7,847 bases of DNA from Chitinophagales bacterium (GTDB taxonomy: Bacteria; Bacteroidota; Bacteroidia; Chitinophagales; UBA8649): positions 1 to 7,847 of the forward strand of contig JADHRO010000092.1 of NCBI GenBank assembly GCA_016777395.1, written 5' to 3'. Positions 1-6,273 of this stretch are shown one piece after another. Made by a program: the position numbers and the translations under genes. Below the pieces are notes generated by a model. The model searched no databases and was not told where the DNA came from. It was given only the letters and a program-made list of their open reading frames with translations. Every line of letters starts with the position of its first letter. The stretch's first letter is position 1.

Positions 1-1177
1 GGATAAAATCAAAATCAAGGTAAATTTTTTGAACCTCATCACTCAGCATCCTTCTAACCTTTTGAGCCTTTGAATAATAGGCATCATAATATCCTGCACT
101 CAAAACAAAGGTGCCTAACATAATTCTATTTTTGACTTCTTTTCCAAAACCTTCCGATCTAGACTTCTTGTAAACCTCATCCATATTTGCTGCATCATTA
201 GAACGGTAACCATAATGCACCCCATCATATCTAGATAGATTGGATGAAGCTTCAGCAGTTGTTAAGACATAATAGGTGGGAATTGTATAATCCAATAATG
301 GAAAAGTTCTTGCTTCTACCTGATGACCGAGATCTTTAAGCTTTTGAATCAAATCCTCAAAAGAGGCTTTAACCTCAAGATTTAATCCTGAACTTTCAAT
401 AATCTCTTTAAAATAGGTTATTTTATATTTATTTCCCGATTCCAAGCTATACGAATCAACGGTATTTTGTATTGCGGTAGAATCAAAACTATCCTTTCCA
501 TTAATAACTTCCAAAATCTTTTGAGCATCCTCAACACTATGGGTAAATGGACCAATTTGATCAAATGATGAACCAAAGGCAATCAAACCATGTCGAGATA
601 CCCGGCCATAAGTTGGTTTCAATCCAACGACACCGCAGAAAGATGCAGGTTGACGAATAGAACCTCCTGTATCGGATCCTAAACTAGCATGGCACAAGCC
701 TGCTTGGACAGCTACAGCACTCCCCCCGGAGGACCCCCCCGAAACACGTGCATTATCTGCTTCATTTAAAACTGGTCCAAAGGCTGAATTCTCATTTGAC
801 CCTCCCATGGCGAATTCATCACAGTTTAATCTCCCGATAATTATTGCATCTTCCGCTAAAAGACGATCAACGGCAGTTGATGAAAATAAGGATTCAAAAT
901 TCTCAAGCATTTTAGATGAAGCTGAGACCTTGTGATTGGCATAGCAGATATTATCCTTTATTCCAATGACCATCCCAAAAAGTTTACCTTTTGATTCACT
1001 TTTTTGATCTAGCTCATTAGCTCTGGCTATTGCCTCATCCCCAAAAACCTCTAAAAAAACATTTAACTTTTTCTTGGATTCAATTTGTTCTAAAAAATGT
1101 TGAACAAGCTGGCTGCAATTGATTGCGCCTGCACTAAGATCTGCCTGTAAAGCGGTAAGAGAAGTATATTTTTTCAT
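1..1177 (-). CDS. gatA: Asp-tRNA(Asn)/Glu-tRNA(Gln) amidotransferase subunit A (partial, C-terminus off the left edge)
   Basis: GatA is the amidase subunit of the cytoplasmic GatCAB complex. It releases ammonia from Gln or Asn to convert mischarged Glu-tRNA(Gln) or Asp-tRNA(Asn) to the correct aminoacyl-tRNA. I translated this from the minus strand: it starts MKKYTSLTALQADLSAG at 1177, and 392 codons remain open to the window edge. The amidase-signature Ser-cisSer-Lys triad is intact: Lys74 in GIKDNI, cis-Ser149 in GGSSGGSA and nucleophile Ser173 in GSDTGGSIRQP. The family blocks LKPTYGRVSR and RIMLGTFVLSAGYYDAYY follow. Spacing between these residues matches the family (24 residues between the two serines). 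Full-length GatA is about 480 residues, so roughly the last 80-90 are missing. The start is only 10 bases after the tatA stop, so the two are probably co-transcribed; gatB and gatC are not in view. The cis-Ser loop is encoded by an unusually G-rich tract. The main alternative, another amidase-signature enzyme, is unlikely given the GatA-specific blocks. Confidence 0.96.
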   Translation of the reverse strand, partial: MKKYTSLTALQADLSAGAINCSQLVQHFLEQIESKKKLNVFLEVFGDEAIARANELDQKSESKGKLFGMVIGIKDNICYANHKVSASSKMLENFESLFSSTAVDRLLAEDAIIIGRLNCDEFAMGGSNENSAFGPVLNEADNARVSGGSSGGSAVAVQAGLCHASLGSDTGGSIRQPASFCGVVGLKPTYGRVSRHGLIAFGSSFDQIGPFTHSVEDAQKILEVINGKDSFDSTAIQNTVDSYSLESGNKYKITYFKEIIESSGLNLEVKASFEDLIQKLKDLGHQVEARTFPLLDYTIPTYYVLTTAEASSNLSRYDGVHYGYRSNDAANMDEVYKKSRSEGFGKEVKNRIMLGTFVLSAGYYDAYYSKAQKVRRMLSDEVQKIYLDFDFI

Positions 1178-1187
1178 TAAAAAGCGC

Positions 1188-1412
1188 TTACTCCGTCTCT
1201 TTTGTTTCAGGTTTTACTTCACTTTTAGGCTCTTTCATTCCATCTTCGATCTCATTTTTAATAGAGTTTTTAGCCGAATTGAACTCTCTTACACCACTTC
1301 CTAAACCTTTCATTAACTCGGGTATTTTTTTACCTCCAAATAATAATAACACTACAAGCGCTATAACAACTATTTCTCCTACACCGGGTGTCCACAATAA
1401 TATAGTATTCAT
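1188..1412 (-). CDS. tatA: Sec-independent protein translocase subunit TatA (TatA/TatE type)
   Basis: TatA forms the pore-like or membrane-weakening assembly of the twin-arginine translocase, which exports folded proteins across the inner membrane with TatC. The 74-residue protein has the expected layout. It has a short periplasmic N-terminus, one membrane helix at about 11-25 (GVGEIVVIALVVLLLF), the FG hinge at 25-26, an amphipathic helix starting KKIPELMKGLGSGVREF, and a charged Glu/Lys-rich tail. Glu13 aligns with the polar residue Gln8 of E. coli TatA when the FG hinges are matched; Bacteroidota TatA proteins often have Glu here. The KKIPEL sequence and short length favour TatA over TatB. 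The gene has its own gap of 78 bases upstream with a -7-like motif at 1433-1440, and gatA follows after 10 bases. TatC is not in the window. Confidence 0.93.
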   Translation of the reverse strand: MNTILLWTPGVGEIVVIALVVLLLFGGKKIPELMKGLGSGVREFNSAKNSIKNEIEDGMKEPKSEVKPETKETE

Positions 1413-1432
1413 AATTCAAATGATTTATTGAA

Positions 1433-1440
1433 CAAAATTA
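1433..1440 (-). promoter_or_regulatory. Candidate -7 promoter element upstream of tatA-gatA
   Basis: On the minus strand this reads TAATTTTG, a full match to the Bacteroidota sigma-ABfr -7 consensus TAnnTTTG. It lies 20 bases before the tatA start, so the predicted transcript would have a 5' leader of about 15 bases. No clear TTG -33 element sits at the usual distance upstream, so the call rests on the -7 match and its place in the gap between the EnvC-like gene and tatA. Confidence 0.45.
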
Positions 1441-1490
1441 CAAGGATTTACTTAGAAAAGGGAATATTAACTGAAATTGTTACCAGTCAT

Positions 1491-2750
1491 CTAGCGAGCC
1501 AACCATAGCTCAGGATTAGTTTTTTCCATTCCTTTCCATATCTCTAAATGTACTTTACTCGTGCTACCTTCGGTATAAGCAACTCCTATATTTTGTTTAG
1601 TATTTAGTTTTTCCCCTGCATTAACCGAAACAATCTTTAAATTAGAATAGACCGAATAATACGCTCCATGTTTAATAATTACCGAGTTTTGAGTTGAAGG
1701 CAGGTAGAATGAGTTAACCACCGTTCCAGAAAAAACCACTCTTACTAATGCATCCTTTTCTGTTTTAATATCTATGCCATTATTATTGGTATACACGTGT
1801 TTCACGCTTTCATGCTCATGTTTTCCAAACTTACTTATCACAAAGCCTTTAGCGACTGGCCAGGGTAATTTACCCAGATTATTGACAAAATCATTAGATA
1901 ATTGTTGTTCCTCTGGAGTTAAGGATAATCCTTTAGCTGAAACGGTTTCTCCTTTTTCAGCAGCCTCTTTCGCGGCCTTTTCTTTTGCTAACCTGATTTC
2001 TTCCTCAATCATTTTTTGAATCTGATTATTCAAGGCTTGAGCGGCTTGATTTTTTTTATTGACTTGATTAATCAGCATCTCCTCATCACTTTGAAGCTTA
2101 GCAATCAACTCACTCTTAAGTGATCTCTCTGCCTCAAATGCAAGTCTTTGCTTTTTCTCCTCATTCAGAAAAGACTCTTTCGTATTCCTCTCTTCATCTA
2201 ACTTTTGAATCTTTATATTCAAGTCCTCAATAGTCTTTTCGATTAAACTCGACTGATTTTGGCGTGTTTTTGCATACCTTCTAATATAAGTAAATCGATG
2301 GATCGCTTGGTTAAAACTATCTGAGGAAAACAAAAAACTTAATGCATTCGTTGCATTGTACTTGTTATTGTATGCATTCAAAACCATATTGGCATACTCT
2401 TCTTTTAAGCGAAGAATGTCCATTTCTAACGATGTTATTACTTCCTGCTTATCCTCTATGTTTTTTTGAATATACTCAACTTGAGACTTGATATTGTCAA
2501 TTAAACTTTGTCGAACATTTATTTTAGAATTAATAGATCTCAACTGATCTAAGGAATTCGATTTTTCTGCCTGAGTACTTGCAATTAAGGTTTCGATTTG
2601 TTTGATATCATCTTGCAATTTCTTGTACTGATTTTGCAAATTTGCTTTCTTGTTGGATTGAGCGAATGAAACCTGATACGCGCCGTTAAATAATAACGCA
2701 AGTAAGAGTACTTTCAGAAAAATTGATTTTATGGGGAATCGATTTTGCAT
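1491..2750 (-). CDS. EnvC-like murein hydrolase activator (coiled coil plus degenerate M23/LytM domain)
   Basis: This is a periplasmic protein of the EnvC type, whose known members activate N-acetylmuramoyl-L-alanine amidases during cell separation. A Sec signal peptide covers about 1-30 (charged start, hydrophobic 10-21, likely cleavage SFA/QSN). Two long coiled-coil stretches follow at about 33-120 and 165-265, rich in Lys, Glu, Gln and Leu. A LytM/M23 fold occupies about 295-419 (LPWPVAKGFVISKFG, NNNGIDIKT, NSVIIKHGAYYSVYSNL, KVHLEIW). Most zinc and catalytic positions of active M23 peptidases are changed: the first His is Asn323, the His of the usual YAHL is Asn370, and the first His of HxH is Lys399. 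Only Asp327 and His401 remain. The domain is therefore almost certainly non-catalytic, as in EnvC and NlpD, and is often mislabelled as a peptidase. It starts 6 bases after the DUF4292 gene stop, which implies co-transcription. The domain assignment is firm; the amidase partner is inferred. Confidence 0.9.
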   Translation of the reverse strand: MQNRFPIKSIFLKVLLLALLFNGAYQVSFAQSNKKANLQNQYKKLQDDIKQIETLIASTQAEKSNSLDQLRSINSKINVRQSLIDNIKSQVEYIQKNIEDKQEVITSLEMDILRLKEEYANMVLNAYNNKYNATNALSFLFSSDSFNQAIHRFTYIRRYAKTRQNQSSLIEKTIEDLNIKIQKLDEERNTKESFLNEEKKQRLAFEAERSLKSELIAKLQSDEEMLINQVNKKNQAAQALNNQIQKMIEEEIRLAKEKAAKEAAEKGETVSAKGLSLTPEEQQLSNDFVNNLGKLPWPVAKGFVISKFGKHEHESVKHVYTNNNGIDIKTEKDALVRVVFSGTVVNSFYLPSTQNSVIIKHGAYYSVYSNLKIVSVNAGEKLNTKQNIGVAYTEGSTSKVHLEIWKGMEKTNPELWLAR

Positions 2751-2756
2751 TTAAAT

Positions 2757-3503
2757 CTAGTTTTTCAACCTATCTGGTACATTAAATGGAAATTCTAAAG
2801 CGATTTCTTTCTTTACTTTTGAAAAATTCATTTCAATAAAGACATCCTTTCCATTTTCAGAAAAATGGATATTTCTAAGCATTGCAAATAACTGCTCATC
2901 TATAAATTTATAATCATTGAAGTCCATTTCAATGTTTCTACTCCCAAATTTCTCATCCATTTCAACCCTGCGATACTTATAATTGGGCGAAACCGTATAT
3001 TTTGCTTCTAAACCATTATAATCATAATTGATAATATAATTATCTTGATCCGACAATACTCTGTATTTACTCAACTCATCTTGAAAGACATTACCGACAA
3101 TTAAATTTTGAAGGAAAAGAAGACTGGTTTGAAACGATAAATATTTATCAATAAAGGTATACTCCTCATCATAGTATTTGTTATTCAAACGATCAATAAT
3201 CTGTATCCTATCTTTATTCATCATCACTCTTGCTCCTTCTATTCCAAAGGGACCTGTCAAAGACATCCATATGGTAGAATTGTTTTCAATGCGAATATTG
3301 GCGGTAAAACTTTGATTAATAGAACCATCGTCAAATTTTATGCGAGCTTTAGCTTGCAAAAAATCAAATGCATAGTCAGCGGCAAGCATTTGTTTAGATA
3401 ATTGTTTGGCACTCATTTTTTTTGAAGCGGAACTACTCATTTCACTTGTGCTCTTGCAAGCCAGAACAAAGAAGAAGAACAAAAAAGGTAATAGTCTATT
3501 CAT
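2757..3503 (-). CDS. DUF4292 family lipoprotein (LolA/LolB-like fold suspected)
   Basis: This is a predicted lipoprotein of a Bacteroidota family with no established function. I chose the ATG at 3503 because it gives a clean lipoprotein signal, MNRLLPFLFFFFVLAC, with the acylated Cys at residue 16 and a Ser-rich linker to about 30. An upstream in-frame ATG at 3521 would add six residues (MQIKHC) and is less likely. The mature domain (about 30-248 of 248) shows family blocks such as AKARIKFDDG, QSFTANIRIENNSTIWMS, PFGIEGARVMMNKDRI and IDRLNNKYY. The alternating strand pattern with 'SLTGPFGIEGARV' resembles the half-barrel proteins LolA and LolB, which carry lipoproteins to and into the outer membrane; that link is inference from fold resemblance. 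The gene overlaps the TPR gene by 8 bases and precedes the EnvC-like gene by 6, so it is part of a coupled set. Lys17 directly after the Cys does not by itself settle inner- or outer-membrane placement. Confidence 0.87.
   Translation of the reverse strand: MNRLLPFLFFFFVLACKSTSEMSSSASKKMSAKQLSKQMLAADYAFDFLQAKARIKFDDGSINQSFTANIRIENNSTIWMSLTGPFGIEGARVMMNKDRIQIIDRLNNKYYDEEYTFIDKYLSFQTSLLFLQNLIVGNVFQDELSKYRVLSDQDNYIINYDYNGLEAKYTVSPNYKYRRVEMDEKFGSRNIEMDFNDYKFIDEQLFAMLRNIHFSENGKDVFIEMNFSKVKKEIALEFPFNVPDRLKN
3496..3503 (-). other. Stop-start overlap ATGAATAG (TPR gene / DUF4292 gene)
   Basis: On the minus strand the 8 bases hold the ATG of the DUF4292 gene and, in another frame, the TAG stop of the TPR gene. 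Such overlaps usually allow ribosomes ending one gene to restart on the next, which keeps the two products in ratio. This arrangement also supports 3503 rather than 3521 as the start. Confidence 0.7.
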
Positions 3504-5241
3504 ACAATGTTTTATCTGCAATTTTGTTAACTAATTTCTCGTTACTATCGCTGAGTTCAAGAGCTTTTTTCCACTTTTCCAAAGCATTTTTTTCATCACC
3601 CAACATAAACAATATGTCCCCTAGATGCTCCATAAGAGTAGCACTTGGGTTTTCGGATGCTTCAATTGCTTTCATTTGCCATTCTTTCGCATCCTTATAT
3701 TTTTCTGATTTGTAAAGCACCCAAGCATATGTATCCAAGAATGAACTATTGTTTGGTTCAATCTCATTGGCTAAAAAGCTCAATTCTTGCGCCCTTTTTA
3801 AGTTCTCTCCACGAAGCGATAGATAGTAACTGTAATTATTGAGTACGTATGCATTTCTTGGGTTTATATTTAAAGCTTTTTCAAAATGCCTATCGCTTTC
3901 CTCAAAGTTGTTCAATTCATTATACACATCCCCCATGTTAGCGTATAATTGAGCTTTCAATTCTAAATTATCTCCAGCCATTTTCACTCCTCGAGAATAT
4001 GCCCTTTCGGCTTGAACGTAGTTGTTTTTTTGCTGATGCCCAAGACCATTAAAAAAGTAAACTAATCCTTGATTAGGAAAAAACTCCTTCGCCAGATCCG
4101 TGTATTTAATCAAGGTGTCAAAATTTTGTAAATCGCTATTTATGAAAAATATTTGTTGCCATACCGTGAAGATGTCTTGTTGATGCTCCAATGCTCGATA
4201 ATAATACGGTAAGGCTTCTTCAGGACTATTATCCAAATTTCGTAAATCTCCGGCTATGGCATACCCCTTTGCTTCTTTGGGGTGAGTTCGAATTAAAATA
4301 TCCGCTAAATCAAACGCCTCTATTATTTGTTCTTTTCTTTGATCATAATATTGAATATAGTTATACAGTACTGAAATCTTTGCATCAATGGGTATGTCGG
4401 GGTTAGCAAAAGCTCTTTCTGAATATTCTATTGCCCTCTTGCTATCACCAATAGTTTTATAGTAATCGGCTAGTGAGGTTAATGCATACACATCATTTGG
4501 GTTTATCTTTAAAATTCCTTCAAATGTTTCTACCGCATTTTCCGTATTGCCATTAATCAAATAATAATCTGCCAGTTCATTTCTAAATTCGAGATCATCT
4601 GGAAACGTATCGATTAATTTCAATAACGTGGATTCAGCCTCCTCGTGCTTATTTAAGCGTGCGTATATCTTGTGTTTTTGCAAAGACGCATCCGCCTGCA
4701 CGCCGATAGCGGCTTCTATCTCATCGTAAACACCTATCGCTTGTTTGAGTTGGTCAGTCAAGATTAGATAATATGCCTCCTGAAAGTAAAAGTCATATTC
4801 TTGAGTATTATCAGTACGCAGAGCATGATATATCTTCGCAGCTTGCTCATATTCAAATTGAGCAGCCAATAAATCCCCCAAAAATATTTGATACCATATA
4901 TTTTTAGGAGAAAGCTCAAGAGCCTTTTCCATATTCTTTTGAGCGCCACTATAGTCATCTGCTAGCTGCTGCAGTTGAGCCAGTTCATAGAATGCAGCAT
5001 CCAAGTTTGGGTGAATTTTTACTGCAGAACTAAACTGCTCATAAGCCTGGTCTAGATCTCCGGTTAGTTTGGCTTTCTGTCCATCAAAAAACAAGCGTTC
5101 TGCTTTTAACAAAATGGCTTCGCTTATTACCATTTGTTCTTGGTTCTTATCCGCTTTTTTGTTTTTACCTTTTTTTTGCGAGTAGCTCGTATTGATTTGT
5201 AAAAAACAAAGTGCAATAAGTATATATTTTATTCTATTCAT
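3496..5241 (-). CDS. Secreted tetratricopeptide-repeat protein
   Basis: This is a 581-residue protein made almost entirely of TPR helix pairs, which normally act as a scaffold for protein-protein contacts. I chose the ATG at 5241, which begins a good Sec signal peptide (MNRIKYILIALCFLQINTSYS, cleavage before QKKGKNKK). An ATG at 5265 would put eight extra residues before it. After a Lys-rich linker (about 23-35), about ten or more TPR units run from about residue 40 to the C-terminus. Clear units include YEQFSSAVKIHPNLDAAFYE, AVETFEGILKINPNDVYALT, RHFEKALNINPRNAYVLNNY and ALEKWKKALELSDS. No enzymatic domain or membrane helix follows, so the mature protein should be periplasmic or attached to the outer membrane through a partner. 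Cys12 within the signal lacks a lipobox, so I do not call a lipoprotein. It overlaps both neighbours by 8 bases with the same sequence, ATGAATAG. That coupling ties it to the DUF4292 lipoprotein, a likely partner. The precise function is unknown. Confidence 0.9.
   Translation of the reverse strand: MNRIKYILIALCFLQINTSYSQKKGKNKKADKNQEQMVISEAILLKAERLFFDGQKAKLTGDLDQAYEQFSSAVKIHPNLDAAFYELAQLQQLADDYSGAQKNMEKALELSPKNIWYQIFLGDLLAAQFEYEQAAKIYHALRTDNTQEYDFYFQEAYYLILTDQLKQAIGVYDEIEAAIGVQADASLQKHKIYARLNKHEEAESTLLKLIDTFPDDLEFRNELADYYLINGNTENAVETFEGILKINPNDVYALTSLADYYKTIGDSKRAIEYSERAFANPDIPIDAKISVLYNYIQYYDQRKEQIIEAFDLADILIRTHPKEAKGYAIAGDLRNLDNSPEEALPYYYRALEHQQDIFTVWQQIFFINSDLQNFDTLIKYTDLAKEFFPNQGLVYFFNGLGHQQKNNYVQAERAYSRGVKMAGDNLELKAQLYANMGDVYNELNNFEESDRHFEKALNINPRNAYVLNNYSYYLSLRGENLKRAQELSFLANEIEPNNSSFLDTYAWVLYKSEKYKDAKEWQMKAIEASENPSATLMEHLGDILFMLGDEKNALEKWKKALELSDSNEKLVNKIADKTLYE
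5234..5241 (-). other. Stop-start overlap ATGAATAG (nucleotidyltransferase / TPR gene)
   Basis: The same 8-base sequence as at 3496-3503 joins the TAG stop of the nucleotidyltransferase gene to the ATG of the TPR gene. It suggests translational coupling and supports 5241 rather than 5265 as the TPR start. Confidence 0.7.
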
Positions 5242-6244
5242 CCTTAACCGTTGTATAATCTCCAAGGCTATAATCTCGAGCCCTTAAACTAAGCTCCACT
5301 TTATTCCCTATCATTGCCCTTTCCAATATAACGCCATTTATACTTGTTTCAGTTTGAATTATAGAATTTTTAACAATACTATTTTTTATTATCGAGCCTT
5401 CTCCAACCGAAACATGTGGTCCGATTATAGCATTTTCAATCACCACATTCTTCCCAATATAACAGGGTTCGATAATTTGTGTTTGTTTAAAATCCTTGGA
5501 GTACAATAGTTCTTCATTCCCGTTTGCATGCTCTAATACCCGCTCATTAGTAAAAATACAAGCCGCTTTATTTCCACAATCCAACCATTCAGTTACTTCC
5601 CCTGGAACAAACTTCGCTCCTTTCTTTTTTAAATTTTCTAATGCATTGGTTAACTGATACTCCCCTTTTTCCCTAATGTCATTATCCAAAAGATGTTTAA
5701 TTTCACTTTTCAATGCCTCTCCATCCTTGAAATAATAAATTCCAATAATCGCTAAGTCTGAAATAAACTCCTGTGGTTTTTCGATGAAATCAGTGATAAC
5801 ATTATCGCCATTCAGCTTCACTACACCAAAAGCCTTAGGGTCATCTACTCTATTTACCCATATCACCCCATCCTTAGAAGCGTCGATTTTAAAGTCGGTA
5901 CGAAAAAGTGTATCAGCAAAGGCAACAATCACATTGCCTTCTAGACTTTCCTTTGCACAATAAATGGCATGGGCTGTTCCTTCCGGACTCTCTTGATAAG
6001 AGATAATACATTTTGTATTTAAGGCTCGAGCTACCTCTTGTAATTTATCTTCGGTGGCTTGCCCAAATTCTTTTCGGATAATAAAATTGATTTCCTCAAT
6101 AGAACCCTCCACTGATTCAACCAAGCCTTCCACCAATCTTTGTACGATAGGCTTACCCGCTATTGGAACCATTGGTTTTGGAATTGTTAAGGTATGAGGT
6201 CTTAATCTCGATCCCCAACCAGCCATAGGTATTATAATTTTCAT
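5234..6244 (-). CDS. Sugar-1-phosphate nucleotidyltransferase with left-handed beta-helix C-terminus
   Basis: This is a cytoplasmic enzyme of the NTP-transferase family that joins an NTP and a sugar 1-phosphate to make an NDP-sugar and pyrophosphate. The N-terminal Rossmann-like domain (about 1-240 of 336) has the nucleotide-binding signature GWGSRLRPHTLTIPKPM at 9-25, with Lys23 as the usual phosphate-binding lysine. It also has EGTAHAI at 88-94 for the base, Asp111 in AFADTLF as a likely metal ligand, EKP at 155-157, GEYQLTNAL at 194-202 and EWLDCGNK at 219-226 with Asp222 as the second metal ligand. Residues about 258-310 contain hexapeptide repeats (CYIGKN, VVIENA, IIGPHV, SVGEGS) typical of a left-handed beta-helix. 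ADT replaces the commoner GD at the metal site, which seems normal for this Bacteroidota subgroup. The flippase gene lies 29 bases upstream and the TPR gene overlaps downstream. Which sugar and NTP are used cannot be read from the sequence; glucose-1-phosphate with dTTP or UTP, or mannose-1-phosphate with GTP, are candidates. Confidence 0.92.
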   Translation of the reverse strand: MKIIIPMAGWGSRLRPHTLTIPKPMVPIAGKPIVQRLVEGLVESVEGSIEEINFIIRKEFGQATEDKLQEVARALNTKCIISYQESPEGTAHAIYCAKESLEGNVIVAFADTLFRTDFKIDASKDGVIWVNRVDDPKAFGVVKLNGDNVITDFIEKPQEFISDLAIIGIYYFKDGEALKSEIKHLLDNDIREKGEYQLTNALENLKKKGAKFVPGEVTEWLDCGNKAACIFTNERVLEHANGNEELLYSKDFKQTQIIEPCYIGKNVVIENAIIGPHVSVGEGSIIKNSIVKNSIIQTETSINGVILERAMIGNKVELSLRARDYSLGDYTTVKDE

Positions 6245-6263
6245 AGTTCTGTTTTTTCAACTT

Positions 6264-6271
6264 CAAATATA
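6264..6271 (-). promoter_or_regulatory. Candidate internal -7 promoter element upstream of the nucleotidyltransferase gene
   Basis: The minus strand reads TATATTTG, matching TAnnTTTG, inside the 29-base gap between the flippase stop and the nucleotidyltransferase start. The predicted leader would be about 12-15 bases and A-rich, similar to the tatA case. No TTG is visible at -33, where the sequence is the end of the flippase gene. It could let the downstream genes be expressed apart from the flippase. Confidence 0.4.
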
Positions 6272-6273
6272 AT

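Noticed and set aside
722..740. Canonical four-tract G-quadruplex in gatA
   Set aside because: There are only two G-runs; splitting each into two tracts leaves no proper loops, so only the codon oddity is reported.
1191..1194. GGAG (minus strand) upstream of gatA as a Shine-Dalgarno site
   Set aside because: It is 13 bases from the ATG, lies in the last codons of tatA, and Bacteroidota generally do not rely on Shine-Dalgarno pairing.
1119..1304. Plus-strand open frame of 61 codons
   Set aside because: It lies antisense across the gatA start and tatA; no recognisable family and a composition typical of a shadow frame.
1470..1487. ACTG/CAGT hairpin after the EnvC-like gene as a terminator
   Set aside because: Only a 4-base stem with a 10-base loop and no following T-run on the minus strand; too weak to call.
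1774..2019. Plus-strand open frame of 81 codons
   Set aside because: Antisense to the EnvC-like gene's coiled-coil and linker region; the Ser/Ala/Phe-rich translation reflects the complementary strand.
3422..3842. Two overlapping plus-strand open frames
   Set aside because: Antisense to the TPR gene C-terminus and the DUF4292 signal region; no independent start signals or known motifs.
4191..4406. Plus-strand open frame of 71 codons
   Set aside because: Antisense to TPR repeats; no family resemblance.
4764..4958. Minus-strand open frame of 64 codons in another frame of the TPR gene
   Set aside because: Fully inside the TPR coding sequence, with no matching domain.
5206..5208. Cys12 of the TPR protein signal as a lipobox cysteine
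   Set aside because: The residues before it (Ile-Ala-Leu) lack the small residue at -1, and a normal signal-peptidase I site follows at SYS/Q.
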